This document shows, one piece after another, positions 16,881 to 26,594 of a DNA stretch of 64,000 nt; positions within the stretch are counted from its first letter, which is position 1, and every line of letters begins with the position of its first letter. Both the position numbers and the translations under genes were made by a program. The DNA comes from Maribacter aquimaris (GTDB taxonomy: Bacteria > Bacteroidota > Bacteroidia > Flavobacteriales > Flavobacteriaceae), in assembly GCF_014596745.1 (NCBI RefSeq), contig NZ_JABTCF010000013.1, forward strand, positions 1-64,000. The letters run 5' to 3'. The notes beneath the pieces were generated by a model. That model worked only from the letters and a program-made list of their open reading frames with translations, did no database searches and was not told the origin of the DNA.

Positions 16881-18797
16881 TTAATTCTTGATAATCGGTT
16901 CTTTCAGGCGTACCAAGGGAGGTTGGCAACATTCCGTATTCCCGATCTCTATCTTGGAGGAGCCATATATTTTAATGGTCGATTTAATAAAATCCGCTTC
17001 GTCGGCCTTGTAAATATTGTCCACATATTTCTGTGGGTTACGGTCAATGTACGGGAACCAGGTGCTGTGTATCTGGATCATGATGCGATGTCCTTTTTTA
17101 AAGGTATGCAATACATCCTGTAAACGAAAACCAACATCGGTGGGTTGGTTGGGGACAAAAGGCTCGGGTTTGTCGAATCCGTTTCTGAACCTTCCCCTGA
17201 AAACCTCTGACCGTACGAGTTGTTGGTAGCCTCCCATGACGATATTTTCCGGATTATGCTCGTAATTGGGATGGTCATTAGGGTAAACATCAATGAGTTT
17301 CACGATAAAGTCGGCATCCGTACCGGTCATGGATACCTTGAGCTTGGAAAATAGCTCCCCGGCCAGTTGCATATCCTCCGATAGTGTTTCAGATTCAAAG
17401 GTTAGTACATCCGGTCTGCGGGATGCTTGCCTTTGGTCGTCGGACATGAATCGTCTGGGGGTGAAGGTCAGCCCCTCAATTTGTGAGGTGTAGGGTACGG
17501 GTTTGTTGGGGTCGCTGGTGTACTCAAAGGAAGCGTTTCCATCCGTGGGTTCATTGATCGATAATTTTCCGTTTTCACCAAAATAGAGGGTTATGGGCTC
17601 TATGTCCTTGGGAGGCCATGCATCAAAGGTTTCCCATTTTTTAGAACCGGTGTCATACATGTAGGCTTCGGGAAGTGGGTCTGTTTCTTCGTCCTTTAAA
17701 TAGTGTGCAAAGAATTTTCGTTCGATCTCCTTTTGGTAAAATGTTGAGATACTATCCCCAAAATAAATGTGGTTATGTATGGTCTTTCCGTTTTCCCTGG
17801 CCCAACCGCCATGTGCCCACGGACCCATGACGATGGTGTTTTTGGCTTTGGGGCTCGTCGCTTCAATGGTCTTGTATATGTTCAACGGGCCATAAAGATC
17901 TTCGGCATCGAACCAGCCACCAACGGTCATTACGGCAGGTTTTACGTTTTTTAAATGCGGGAGAATGTTTCTTTTTTGCCAGAACCCATCATAATTGGGG
18001 TGCTCAACGACTTGTTTCCAAAAGAAATTGTCGTAATGGTACTTTTCGGTAATATGCTTAAGCGGACCCATTCGCAAATGAAAGTCGTAGCCATCTGCAG
18101 GAGGGTTATTATAAAACCTTTGTATCTTATCGATATACCAGGAGTCCCGGGTAAGGGTGTCCTTTTGATACCCAAAAACGGCATATGCCGCAGTATAGCT
18201 TTGTAGAAAAGCTCCCTGATGATGAAAGTCATCAAAGAAAAAGTCTGCAATGGGAGCCTGAGGTGAGGAGGCCTTAAGGGCCGGATGTGCGTCGGCCAAT
18301 GCCGCTGCGGCATAATGACCCGGATATGAAATACCGTATATGCCTACCTTACCGTTGTTTCCTTTAATATTTTTGATCATCCAGTCAATGGTATCCCAAG
18401 TATCAGAACTTTCGTCGATTTCGTCTTTGTTCTTTCTGTTGTTCCCTGGAATTATGGGTCGCATATTATCAAAGGTGCCGTCGGACATATACCTGCCCCG
18501 GACATCCTGGAAAACGAGGATATAACCGTCTTTTACCAAGTATTTCGAAGGATAACCGTTTGCTCGGTAATCCGTGAATTTAGAGGCGTTGTAACAGGTA
18601 CGGTTTAATAATATGGGTGCCTTTTTCGAAAGGTCTTTCGGGGTATACACCACCGTAAAAAGTTCTGCACCATCACGCATGGGAATACGGTATTCCTTAA
18701 GGTCGTAGTGTTGACGTAAATAATGTGAATCACTTTCCTGTGCGTAGAAAACACTTGTAAAAAGGACAATAATAAAGGCGTAAAGGTATTTTGACAT
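16881..18797 (-). CDS. CocE/NonD family hydrolase (alpha-amino acid ester hydrolase-like)
   Basis: A 638-residue exported alpha/beta hydrolase. The signal peptide is MSKYLYAFIIVLFTSVFYA. The nucleophile elbow is GIYGISYPGHYAAAAL (Ser). The C-terminal jelly-roll ends with the His region GHRIMIQIHSTWFPYIDRN. Both are typical of the glutaryl-7-ACA acylase/AEH/cocaine esterase group, which acts on esters or amides of amino acids. An X-Pro dipeptidyl-peptidase-like C-terminal domain follows the catalytic core. The natural substrate is probably a peptide-like ester or amide in the periplasm (inference). Confidence 0.9.
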   Translation of the reverse strand: MSKYLYAFIIVLFTSVFYAQESDSHYLRQHYDLKEYRIPMRDGAELFTVVYTPKDLSKKAPILLNRTCYNASKFTDYRANGYPSKYLVKDGYILVFQDVRGRYMSDGTFDNMRPIIPGNNRKNKDEIDESSDTWDTIDWMIKNIKGNNGKVGIYGISYPGHYAAAALADAHPALKASSPQAPIADFFFDDFHHQGAFLQSYTAAYAVFGYQKDTLTRDSWYIDKIQRFYNNPPADGYDFHLRMGPLKHITEKYHYDNFFWKQVVEHPNYDGFWQKRNILPHLKNVKPAVMTVGGWFDAEDLYGPLNIYKTIEATSPKAKNTIVMGPWAHGGWARENGKTIHNHIYFGDSISTFYQKEIERKFFAHYLKDEETDPLPEAYMYDTGSKKWETFDAWPPKDIEPITLYFGENGKLSINEPTDGNASFEYTSDPNKPVPYTSQIEGLTFTPRRFMSDDQRQASRRPDVLTFESETLSEDMQLAGELFSKLKVSMTGTDADFIVKLIDVYPNDHPNYEHNPENIVMGGYQQLVRSEVFRGRFRNGFDKPEPFVPNQPTDVGFRLQDVLHTFKKGHRIMIQIHSTWFPYIDRNPQKYVDNIYKADEADFIKSTIKIYGSSKIEIGNTECCQPPLVRLKEPIIKN

Positions 18798-18967
18798 GGC
18801 TTAATGGTTAATCGGCCCGTAAGATAATAATTTTAGGTCATTGGGGTGTTGCTGGATCTTGGATTTTGCTCTATGTATTTTCCAAAGAATCATCTTTTAA
18901 TCGCTGCTTTCGTTTCAATATAAAATAAAAAAAGGGCCATTGGCAGGAGATTGGTTTTTGGTCGTAT

Positions 18968-19306
18968 TTATTTGCGCTCAATACCGATGAAGGAATAAAT
19001 ATCCAAGAGTAGATCCGATTCTTTTTGATGTACAAATCCATCGGAGATCGCTATTTCATCCAAAATGCTGACCAATTCCAGTTTTTTGTCTTCCGACATG
19101 TCCCGTAATATCAATTTTGCCTGTTCTTGGGCGATATTTCGCGCCTGAAGGATAAAATTGCTGTCAAATTCAATGCGGGGCATCATTTCACCCAAGGCGT
19201 CCAATTCGCCTTTATGAACGGTGCCATCAGCTAATATGACAGAATCCATCGCATGTACAATGGCTAATTTTTCAGCTATAGTGAAACTTGTGCTTGAATT
19301 GTTCAT
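18968..19306 (-). CDS. TerB-like protein (short)
   Basis: A 112-residue all-helical cytoplasmic protein resembling the TerB/tellurite-resistance fold. Acidic repeats AMDSVILADGTVHKGELDAL and ILDEIAISDGFVHQKESDLLL are the two similar halves, each with a D-G-x-V-x-x-x-E pattern that could bind metal. The role is unknown. It lies 69 bp downstream of mfd on the same strand. A second TerB-like gene sits at the far end of the repair block. Confidence 0.75.
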   Translation of the reverse strand: MNNSSTSFTIAEKLAIVHAMDSVILADGTVHKGELDALGEMMPRIEFDSNFILQARNIAQEQAKLILRDMSEDKKLELVSILDEIAISDGFVHQKESDLLLDIYSFIGIERK

Positions 19307-19375
19307 AGTGTAGATATCTGTTAATGGTAGTGTTTAATATACGTAATTATGGTGTAAAGGAAATCGTAGGCTACC

Positions 19376-22300
19376 CTAGTTGGGGGTAACTGCTGTTGTT
19401 TTCTGATTATCGAAAGGGGACAAAGCCTTCAGTGCTTTTTCCAAAGAGGTGATTTTATCAAATGTCAATAACAACCGAAGTCCGTTCCGGGTTTCTTTTT
19501 CCTTCATTTTACACAGGCGCGCGTTGGCCTGTACAAATTGGAGTACTTGGGAAAATTGGGCACTTTGGTAAAAAGCCGATTGTTGGTCGCTGATAAAATA
19601 ACCGATCAATCTGCCTTTCTTCATCACCACCTTTTCAAGACCTATTCCGTTGGCAATCCATTTTATACGGACTGAGTTCAGTAGGTCGACAACCTGCGTG
19701 GGCAATTCACCGAAACGATCGATCAGTTCGGACTCAAACTTCTGCAAGGCCTCTTCTTCCTTGATCGAATTAAGTTCGGTATAGAGATTCAATCGTTCTG
19801 TAATGTTATTGATATAATCATCGGGGAAAAGTAATTCAAAATCAGAATCGAGCTGGGTATCCTTAACATAAACCTTTTCATGGTGGCCCTCAACCTCCTC
19901 ATATAATTCCTTGAACTCATTTTCCTTGAGTTCTTCTATGGCTTCTGCCAGTATTTTTTGATAGGCGTCAAAACCGATTTCATTGATAAAGCCACTCTGT
20001 TCCCCTCCCAAAATATCACCGGCACCACGAATTTCCAAATCTTTCATCGCAATGTTGAAACCACTTCCCAATTCGGTAAATTGCTCGAGCGCCTGTATTC
20101 TTTTACGGGCTTCGGAGGTCATGACATCATATGGTGGGGTAATAAAATAGCAGAACGCCTTTTTGTTGCTACGGCCTACTCGACCCCGCATTTGGTGCAA
20201 GTCGCTAAGTCCGAAATTATTGGCATTATTGATGAATATGGTATTGGCGTTTGTGACATCCAATCCACTTTCAACAATCGTTGTGGAAACAAGTACATCG
20301 AATTCCCCATTCATAAAGGCGAGCATCAATGCTTCCAGTTTTTTACCCTCCATTTGACCGTGACCAATACCTATTTTGGCATCGGGCACCAAGCGTTGGA
20401 TCATACCGGCTACCTCTTTGATGTTCTCAATACGGTTGTGGATGAAAAACACCTGTCCGCCACGTTGTATTTCATAGGTGATGGCATCGCGGATGGTTTC
20501 TTCCCCAAAACGTATAACATGGCTTTCGATAGGGTATCGGTTGGGTGGTGGGGTGTTGATGACCGAAAGGTCCCGTGCCGCCATTAAGCTGAACTGAAGC
20601 GTACGTGGAATGGGGGTTGCGGTCAACGTAAGCACGTCAACATTCTCTTTGATCGATTTAAGTTTGTCTTTTACGGAAACCCCGAATTTTTGCTCCTCGT
20701 CAACGATCAAAAGGCCAAGGTCTTTGAATTTCACGTTTTTGTTTACCAGTTGATGGGTGCCGATAATGATATCGACTTGTCCGCTTTCCAGCTTTTCAAG
20801 GGTATCCCTTTTTTCTTTGGTCGTTCTAAACCGGTTGAGATAGTCAACGGTCACCGGCATTTCCTTTAAGCGTTCCGTAAAGGTCCTGTGGTGTTGAAAG
20901 GCCAGAATGGTCGTAGGGACCAAAACGGCGACTTGTTTGCCATTGTCCACAGCTTTGAATGCAGCACGTATGGCCACTTCGGTCTTTCCAAATCCAACAT
21001 CCCCACAAATAAGGCGATCCATGGGTCGTTCACTCTCCATGTCCTTTTTAATATCCTCGGTGGCCTTACTTTGGTCCGGGGTGTCCTCATAGATAAAGGA
21101 AGCTTCCAATTCCAATTGCATATAGCTATCAGGGTCATACTGGAATCCTTTTTGCAATCTTCGCTTGGCATACACCTTGATCAGGTCGAAGGCAATTTTC
21201 TTGACCCGTGATTTGGTTTTTTGTTTTAGTTTTTTCCAGGCGGCAGAACCCAATTTGTAAATCTTCGGGACAGCGCCGTCCTTACCATTGAATTTCGATA
21301 TTTTGTGAAGCGAATGGATACTGACATAGAGTATGTCGCGATCCCCGTACATGAGTTTGATCGCTTCCTGCTTTTTGCCTTCAACATCTATTTTTTGGAG
21401 TCCCCCGAACTTGCCGATACCATGATCGATATGGGTTACATAATCACCAATATCCAATTTGTTGAGATCCTTAAGGGTGATGGCCTGTTTCTTGGTATAT
21501 CCGTTTTTCAGTTGAAACTTATGGTAACGTTCAAATATCTGATGATCGGTATAGCAGACCAATTTCAGGTCATCATCGATAAACCCCTGGAATATAGGGA
21601 AAACCACTGTGGTATATTGAATGTCGTGGTCTACCTCGGCAAAAATATCATGAAAGCGTTTGGCCTGCTGCTGCGAAGCGCAGAAGATATAGTTCGTATA
21701 TCCGTTTTGGCTATTTTGATTGAGGTTGTCAATCAATAAATCGAATTTCTTATTAAAGGCGGGTTGTGGCTTTGTCTTGAAAACGAGTTCTTCGACCTGG
21801 GTGGACTTGGATGATAAGGTAGTTCCGCCCATTTCCACCAAACCGTAATCCTTCAACTGTGTTTTCAGCAGTTTTGAATTTACGAACAGTTCCTCGGGTT
21901 GGGCATGTTTTATTTCCTTGGATAATTTGGCAAATGACTCCTGTGCTTTTAGGAAAAATGAATCCAATCGATCGAAGAGTAATTCAAGGTTTTTCGTAAA
22001 GACGATGGTCTTGGGTGAAATATATTTTAAGAAACTCTCCCGGGTCTCATCCAAAAACTTGTTTTCTACATTCGGGATAATCGAGATCTTGTTTACCTTC
22101 TCCGTTGATAATTGCGTTTCCACATCGAAGGTTCGGATACTATCTACCTCATCCCCGAAAAATTCGATGCGGTAAGGCTGATCATGGGAAAAGGAAAATA
22201 CATCGACTATGCCCCCCCTAACCGAGAATTCCCCAGGTTCGGTCACAAAATCCACACGTTTGAACTGGTATTCGAAAAGCACCTCATTAAGAAAGTCCAA

Positions 22301-22777
22301 AGACAGGGAATCATTGATTTTGATCTTCAGTGTATTCTTGTCCAACTCTTTTCGGGTGACCACTTTTTCAAAAAGGGCATCGGGGTACGTAACGATGACC
22401 GCCGGTTTCTTTCTTGAGTTTATACGATTCAGGACCTCGGCCCTAAGGAGTATATTGGCATTGTCGGTCTCTTCTATCTGATACGGCCTGCGATAACTAC
22501 CGGGGTAGAACAATACATCTTTCTCCCCGATCAACAGTTCCAGGTCATTGAGGTAATAAGCCGCCTCCTCCTTGTCGTTGAATACCAATAAAAAAGGTTT
22601 GTCAGCGTTTTTGAAAACATCCGAAACAACGAATGAAAGGGAAGAACCTGTTAGGCCTTTCAACGAAATCCCATCATTTTGATGGGTACCCTGGATTTGG
22701 GAATCGGCAATAGCCTCCTGCAGTTTCCGGGTTTTCGGAGACTGTGCGAACAGTTGTTGGATTGTGGATTGGGTCAA
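19376..22777 (-). CDS. mfd: Transcription-repair coupling factor
   Basis: A 1133-residue Mfd that removes stalled RNA polymerase and recruits UvrA. It has the UvrB-like N-terminal part (GEFSVRGGIVDVFSF) and the RNA-polymerase interaction domain (LDIGDYVTHIDHGIGKFGG). Helicase motifs are CGDVGFGKTEVAIRAA (Walker A), VDEEQKFGV (motif II) and TATPIPRTLQFSL (motif III). The QMRGRVGRSNKKAFCYF stretch is motif VI. The C-terminal D7 domain follows. The frame begins with TTG at 22777; a stop lies two codons further up and no ATG fits, so a TTG start is likely. A good promoter and a structured leader lie upstream. Confidence 0.96.
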   Translation of the reverse strand: MTQSTIQQLFAQSPKTRKLQEAIADSQIQGTHQNDGISLKGLTGSSLSFVVSDVFKNADKPFLLVFNDKEEAAYYLNDLELLIGEKDVLFYPGSYRRPYQIEETDNANILLRAEVLNRINSRKKPAVIVTYPDALFEKVVTRKELDKNTLKIKINDSLSLDFLNEVLFEYQFKRVDFVTEPGEFSVRGGIVDVFSFSHDQPYRIEFFGDEVDSIRTFDVETQLSTEKVNKISIIPNVENKFLDETRESFLKYISPKTIVFTKNLELLFDRLDSFFLKAQESFAKLSKEIKHAQPEELFVNSKLLKTQLKDYGLVEMGGTTLSSKSTQVEELVFKTKPQPAFNKKFDLLIDNLNQNSQNGYTNYIFCASQQQAKRFHDIFAEVDHDIQYTTVVFPIFQGFIDDDLKLVCYTDHQIFERYHKFQLKNGYTKKQAITLKDLNKLDIGDYVTHIDHGIGKFGGLQKIDVEGKKQEAIKLMYGDRDILYVSIHSLHKISKFNGKDGAVPKIYKLGSAAWKKLKQKTKSRVKKIAFDLIKVYAKRRLQKGFQYDPDSYMQLELEASFIYEDTPDQSKATEDIKKDMESERPMDRLICGDVGFGKTEVAIRAAFKAVDNGKQVAVLVPTTILAFQHHRTFTERLKEMPVTVDYLNRFRTTKEKRDTLEKLESGQVDIIIGTHQLVNKNVKFKDLGLLIVDEEQKFGVSVKDKLKSIKENVDVLTLTATPIPRTLQFSLMAARDLSVINTPPPNRYPIESHVIRFGEETIRDAITYEIQRGGQVFFIHNRIENIKEVAGMIQRLVPDAKIGIGHGQMEGKKLEALMLAFMNGEFDVLVSTTIVESGLDVTNANTIFINNANNFGLSDLHQMRGRVGRSNKKAFCYFITPPYDVMTSEARKRIQALEQFTELGSGFNIAMKDLEIRGAGDILGGEQSGFINEIGFDAYQKILAEAIEELKENEFKELYEEVEGHHEKVYVKDTQLDSDFELLFPDDYINNITERLNLYTELNSIKEEEALQKFESELIDRFGELPTQVVDLLNSVRIKWIANGIGLEKVVMKKGRLIGYFISDQQSAFYQSAQFSQVLQFVQANARLCKMKEKETRNGLRLLLTFDKITSLEKALKALSPFDNQKTTAVTPN

Positions 22778-22800
22778 CCGTTATATTTTTTAGTGCACCC

Positions 22801-22856
22801 CTGTTTTAACAACAAATAAGCTAAGTGATGTTGAAACAGTTGGTTAAACTAACCAA
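22801..22856 (-). promoter_or_regulatory. Structured mfd leader
   Basis: Two adjacent hairpins in the mfd 5' leader. TTGGTT/AACCAA has a 5-nt loop (22840-22856). CTGTTTTAAC pairs with GTTGAAACAG (22801-22810 with 22830-22839, 9 of 10 positions). They lie between the promoter and the TTG start. Confidence 0.35.
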
Positions 22857-22890
22857 GAACGTATCCAGGCTGGTTTGTTTTTTACAAGTG

Positions 22891-22921
22891 CAAATATAGG
22901 TTGAAGCCCTTGGTTGCCCAA
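22891..22921 (-). promoter_or_regulatory. mfd promoter
   Basis: On the minus strand, TTG, a 20-bp spacer and TATATTTG match the Flavobacteria consensus. It lies about 114 bp upstream of the mfd start codon. Confidence 0.7.
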
Positions 22922-22929
22922 GGGAAGGG

Positions 22930-23562
22930 TTATATTTTTATAACCATGCCTTCGGCCAAGGCATAGACTTCGTCCTCTTTTTTTCGTTTTAGGGTATATG
23001 ATCCCGTGAATTTTCCAAAAGCGGGAAGGATCATTTGATCCTGGGTTTTAAAAAAACAGGGGAGCCGTAACGATTGTTTGCCACTTCCTTGGATCTTAAC
23101 GGCTGGGTGTATATGTCCGCAAAAATTGAAATAGCCTTGACGAGGCTCGGGGTGGTGCGTCAGTAGACACTTGTCCAAAATAAGTTCATCATGGATCTCA
23201 ATACCCAATGCTTCATATTTTAAGGGGGAAATCACATCATGGTTACCGTTGATCAGGATTACTTCTGTGGCGATTTGTGCAATCCAGGCTTCAAAATAGA
23301 TCCATTCAGTGTTCAAGTGGGCATGGAATAAATCCCCAAGGAAAATTATTTTTTCAGGATTAAAATATGCGATTACTTCATCCAATAACTCAAAATTGGC
23401 ACCAATGGCTTTAAGAGGGACCGCTGCCCCAAATTTTCTGAAGTGGCTAACCTTGCCCAAATGTACGTCACTGATCAACAGGGTGGCTTTCCCTTTCCAA
23501 AACACGGCACCGGATGCGTGTAAGATGAATTCGTGGTCGTATATCCGAATGTTTTGTGTCAC
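22930..23562 (-). CDS. pdeM: Ligase-associated DNA damage response endonuclease
   Basis: A 210-residue calcineurin-like metallophosphoesterase of the PdeM type. The metal ligands are all visible: ISDVHLGK (D, H), FLGDLFHA (D), INGNHD (N, H), THHPEP (H) and CGHIHP (H, H). It starts with GTG at 23562, 3 bp after the helicase stop, which suggests translational coupling. In most bacteria PdeM is encoded with the helicase, an ATP-dependent DNA ligase and a LigD-linked exonuclease; only the helicase is its neighbour here. Confidence 0.92.
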   Translation of the reverse strand: MTQNIRIYDHEFILHASGAVFWKGKATLLISDVHLGKVSHFRKFGAAVPLKAIGANFELLDEVIAYFNPEKIIFLGDLFHAHLNTEWIYFEAWIAQIATEVILINGNHDVISPLKYEALGIEIHDELILDKCLLTHHPEPRQGYFNFCGHIHPAVKIQGSGKQSLRLPCFFKTQDQMILPAFGKFTGSYTLKRKKEDEVYALAEGMVIKI

Positions 23563-23565
23563 GCC

Positions 23566-26031
23566 CTATTTTTTTAAAAGTTTTGCCGTCATTCGCTTGA
23601 TGCGGTCGGCTAATTTTTCACTCGATAATTTTTCCCGTAACCTGTCGGTAATCAAAGGAAAGGAAAATGGGGTGGGTTGCCGGCATTGTTTACAAACGAT
23701 TTTTTGTTTTTGGATTCGTTCCAAAGCCATGCGTAGACGACCTTCCTCCAATTGGTGCTCAAAGGTTTCGGTAAATGCTTGTTGATAAAGCAGATTGTCG
23801 GCCTCATAATCCTTGAACACATCAAAAAACAATTGTGAACTACTCTGTAAATGCTTCATTTTAATCCCTTTTTCGGGATAACCGGTGAATACCAACCCGC
23901 TAATGACCGCAATATCCCGAAATTTGCGTTTGGCCATTTCCGTTGCATTGAGACTTTTCTGAAGATCATCGAAGACATAGGCTGTCGTAAATAGGTTGTT
24001 GTCCAGGATTTCCTGAATGTCCAGTTTTTGGTCGGAGAGCAGCTCAAAACCGTAATCATTGAAGGCCAAAGAGAATGTAATTGGGGATAATAAACTGATT
24101 CGGTAACTGAGTAAGCTACCCATGGCCTCGTGTACGGCACGTCCTTCGAACGGATAAAAGATATGGTGGTGACCATCATTGGTTTCAAAGGTTTCTATTA
24201 AAAATTCATTGGGTTTGGGAACGATACTCTCCTCGCGTTGTTTGTCGAAGATGGTTTTTAAGGATTTGATTTCTATCGATTGTTGTGATTCCGGAAGTGC
24301 GGCCGAATACAGTTCATTTCTCAATAATTCGGACATTTGCGTTGAAAAGGACATTCTTCCACCCATCCAAGCGGGCACTTTTGTCGATTTTTTACTTGAA
24401 TTCCGTACATGCACCTGCATTTGTTTGATTCGGATGAATTCCAGATTTCTTCCAGCAAAGGTAAATACATCACCTGTTTTTAATTTTGAAATAAAATACT
24501 CCTCAATCGTCCCAATATACCCCCCTTTTTGATAGCGCACCGTTAAATTGGCATCGCCGACAATGGTGCCGATCTGAAAACGATGTCGCATGGCAATTCC
24601 CCTGTGGTTTACTTTAAACCGGCCGTCTTCCTCGACTTCCACCTTTTTGAATTCATCATAGGTCTGCAAACTTTGACTCCCCATGACCAAAAAATTCAAT
24701 AGCCATTGCCATTGTTCCATGGTAATAGCCTGATAACAAAAGGTGTTTTTGATTTCCTTATGGATAATCGAGGGATAAAAACCATCAGAAACCGCCAAGG
24801 TGGTCAGGTATTGGACCAATACGTCAAAACTATTGAGATAGGGTATTCGGTCCTCAACTTCTTTTTTCTTAACCGCCTGTTGCAATGCGGAAGCCTCAAC
24901 GAGTTCCAGGGCATGTGTGGGTAAAAAATAAATGACACTTTCCTTACCGGGCCTATGGCCACTGCGGCCTGCACGTTGTATAAAACGGGCAATTCCTTTG
25001 GTGCCCCCTATTTGGACTACAGTTTCAACAGGTGCAAAGTCAACCCCTAGGTCCAGACTCGATGTACAGACCACGGCCTTTAAACTTTCATTGCGAATCG
25101 CCTGTTCGACCCATTGTCGCGTTTCTTTATTTATGCTGCCATGGTGCATGGCTATCTCCCCTGCATATTCGGGATGCTTTTCAAGGATTTTTTGAAACCA
25201 AATTTCGCATTGACTTCGGGTATTGGTGAATAATAGGGTGGTTTTACTATTATTTAAGATCGGTATGACCTTTTCCAACAAATGCAGCCCCAAATGCCCA
25301 CGCCATGGGAAGGTTTCCATTTTTTTAGGAATGATACTCTTAACGGTAATTTTTTTAGCGGTGTTGGCCTTGATCATCACAGAATTGTCCAAGGCCGGTG
25401 AAGCAGGCCCCAATAATACCTGCCGTGCTTCGTCTAAATTGCCAATGGTCGCTGAAATGCCCCAAATACGTACCTTTTTGCAGACGGATTTCAATCTGGA
25501 TAGCCCCAATTCGGTTTGTACACCTCTTTTGGTGCCCAATAGTTCATGCCATTCATCAACCACAATGGCGGAGCAATTTTTGAAGGTTTTTGCATAACCT
25601 TTTGTCGCCAACAACAATTGCAGGCTTTCGGGAGTGGTAATCAGCAAATCGGGCATATTCCTTTTCTGTTTGACCCTTTCACTGGTACTGGTGTCCCCTG
25701 AACGGATCCCAACGCTGAGACCGGTACCCAGATCGTTGGCCACACGTTCTGCGGATTGTTTAATTTCGTGGGACAATGCCCTTAAAGGGGTTATCCATAT
25801 CGCCTTAAGGCCTTTCTTATGGGTGGTTTTGTAATCAGGGTGGTTCTTAATGTAGTCCAAGATGATAGGAAACCAAAGGGCATAGGTCTTACCACTACCC
25901 GTTGGGGCGTTCAGGAGTCCGTTTTTTCCTTGAAGAAAGGTCTTCCATGTTTGCCTTTGAAAGGCAAATGGTTTCCAGTTTTGTTGGTCAAACCAGTCCT
26001 CCGCAATCTTGTAAAGTTGGTCTGTTGTCAT
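23566..26031 (-). CDS. Ligase-associated DNA damage response DEXH helicase (Lhr-like)
   Basis: An 821-residue superfamily 2 helicase. It shows LLNAPTGSGKTYALWFP (Walker A, near 37), TPLRALSHEI (Ia), VVDEWHEL (motif II, DEWH), WGISATIGN (III), SLDLGVDFAPVETVVQIGG (V) and FIQRAGRSGHRPG (VI). A winged-helix and a C-terminal Lhr-type region follow; a CKQCRQPTPF zinc-like knuckle lies near the end. It is coupled to pdeM. The upstream neighbour is a divergent TerB-like gene, so the ligase and exonuclease of the usual four-gene set are not here. Confidence 0.93.
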   Translation of the reverse strand: MTTDQLYKIAEDWFDQQNWKPFAFQRQTWKTFLQGKNGLLNAPTGSGKTYALWFPIILDYIKNHPDYKTTHKKGLKAIWITPLRALSHEIKQSAERVANDLGTGLSVGIRSGDTSTSERVKQKRNMPDLLITTPESLQLLLATKGYAKTFKNCSAIVVDEWHELLGTKRGVQTELGLSRLKSVCKKVRIWGISATIGNLDEARQVLLGPASPALDNSVMIKANTAKKITVKSIIPKKMETFPWRGHLGLHLLEKVIPILNNSKTTLLFTNTRSQCEIWFQKILEKHPEYAGEIAMHHGSINKETRQWVEQAIRNESLKAVVCTSSLDLGVDFAPVETVVQIGGTKGIARFIQRAGRSGHRPGKESVIYFLPTHALELVEASALQQAVKKKEVEDRIPYLNSFDVLVQYLTTLAVSDGFYPSIIHKEIKNTFCYQAITMEQWQWLLNFLVMGSQSLQTYDEFKKVEVEEDGRFKVNHRGIAMRHRFQIGTIVGDANLTVRYQKGGYIGTIEEYFISKLKTGDVFTFAGRNLEFIRIKQMQVHVRNSSKKSTKVPAWMGGRMSFSTQMSELLRNELYSAALPESQQSIEIKSLKTIFDKQREESIVPKPNEFLIETFETNDGHHHIFYPFEGRAVHEAMGSLLSYRISLLSPITFSLAFNDYGFELLSDQKLDIQEILDNNLFTTAYVFDDLQKSLNATEMAKRKFRDIAVISGLVFTGYPEKGIKMKHLQSSSQLFFDVFKDYEADNLLYQQAFTETFEHQLEEGRLRMALERIQKQKIVCKQCRQPTPFSFPLITDRLREKLSSEKLADRIKRMTAKLLKK

Positions 26032-26108
26032 AGATCGATCTAACTTTCAAAGCTGAAAGTACAAGATAAAATAATCATAGGTAGGTTTACATATCACTTT
26101 TAAAAAAT

Positions 26109-26116
26109 TATATTTG
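26109..26116 (+). promoter_or_regulatory. -7 element of the TerB-like gene
   Basis: TATATTTG, 22 bp upstream of the ATG at 26138, fits TAnnTTTG. No convincing -33 TTG is seen. A short inverted repeat, ACTTTC/GAAAGT (26043-26060), lies between this element and the divergent helicase start. Confidence 0.45.
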
Positions 26117-26137
26117 TTGAAATTAAATGAAGTAAAC

Positions 26138-26560
26138 ATGCCTATTTTAGATTTATACGACCACAGTGGGAAACGGAGAAATTTGGCTCATTTTGCCGCA
26201 ATAGCTTCCTTGGCGGCTGTTGATGGGGACGTGAATTCCCATGAAATGAAACTTTTGGAAAGATTCGCGAATAAGCTGGATATTTCTGAGGCCGATTTTA
26301 GGGAGGTGATGAAAACCCCGACTAAATATGCGATTGATCCCCAAAATAGTTCTAAGGAAAGGTTGGAACGCCTATTCGATCTTTTCAAGATTATCTTCGC
26401 CGACAATGAAGTCGACGATGATGAAATGGTTTTGTTGAAAAAATATGCCATAGGTTTGGGTTATCCGAGTGATAAAGCGGATAAGATCATTGGAAAATCA
26501 ATTGCGATTTTTTCCGGACGAATAGACTTTGACGACTATTTGTACATGATAAATAAATAG
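26138..26560 (+). CDS. TerB-like protein
   Basis: A 140-residue all-helical protein with the TerB pattern: AAIASLAAVDGDVNSHEMKLLERFA in pieces near the start and FKIIFADNEVDDDEMVLLKKYA near residue 90. Both have the D-x-x-V-x-x-x-E acidic signature. No signal peptide. I chose the ATG at 26138 (MPILDLYD), 22 bp after the -7 box, over an upstream start at 26114 that overlaps the promoter. It is divergent from the helicase, and its function is unknown. Confidence 0.8.
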   Translation: MPILDLYDHSGKRRNLAHFAAIASLAAVDGDVNSHEMKLLERFANKLDISEADFREVMKTPTKYAIDPQNSSKERLERLFDLFKIIFADNEVDDDEMVLLKKYAIGLGYPSDKADKIIGKSIAIFSGRIDFDDYLYMINK

Positions 26561-26594
26561 GCAGGGATCATTATCGTCCTAGGAGTCCTAGGGC

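Noticed and set aside
19958-20587. 209-codon plus-strand frame opposite mfd
   Set aside because: Antisense shadow of strongly conserved Mfd helicase codons.
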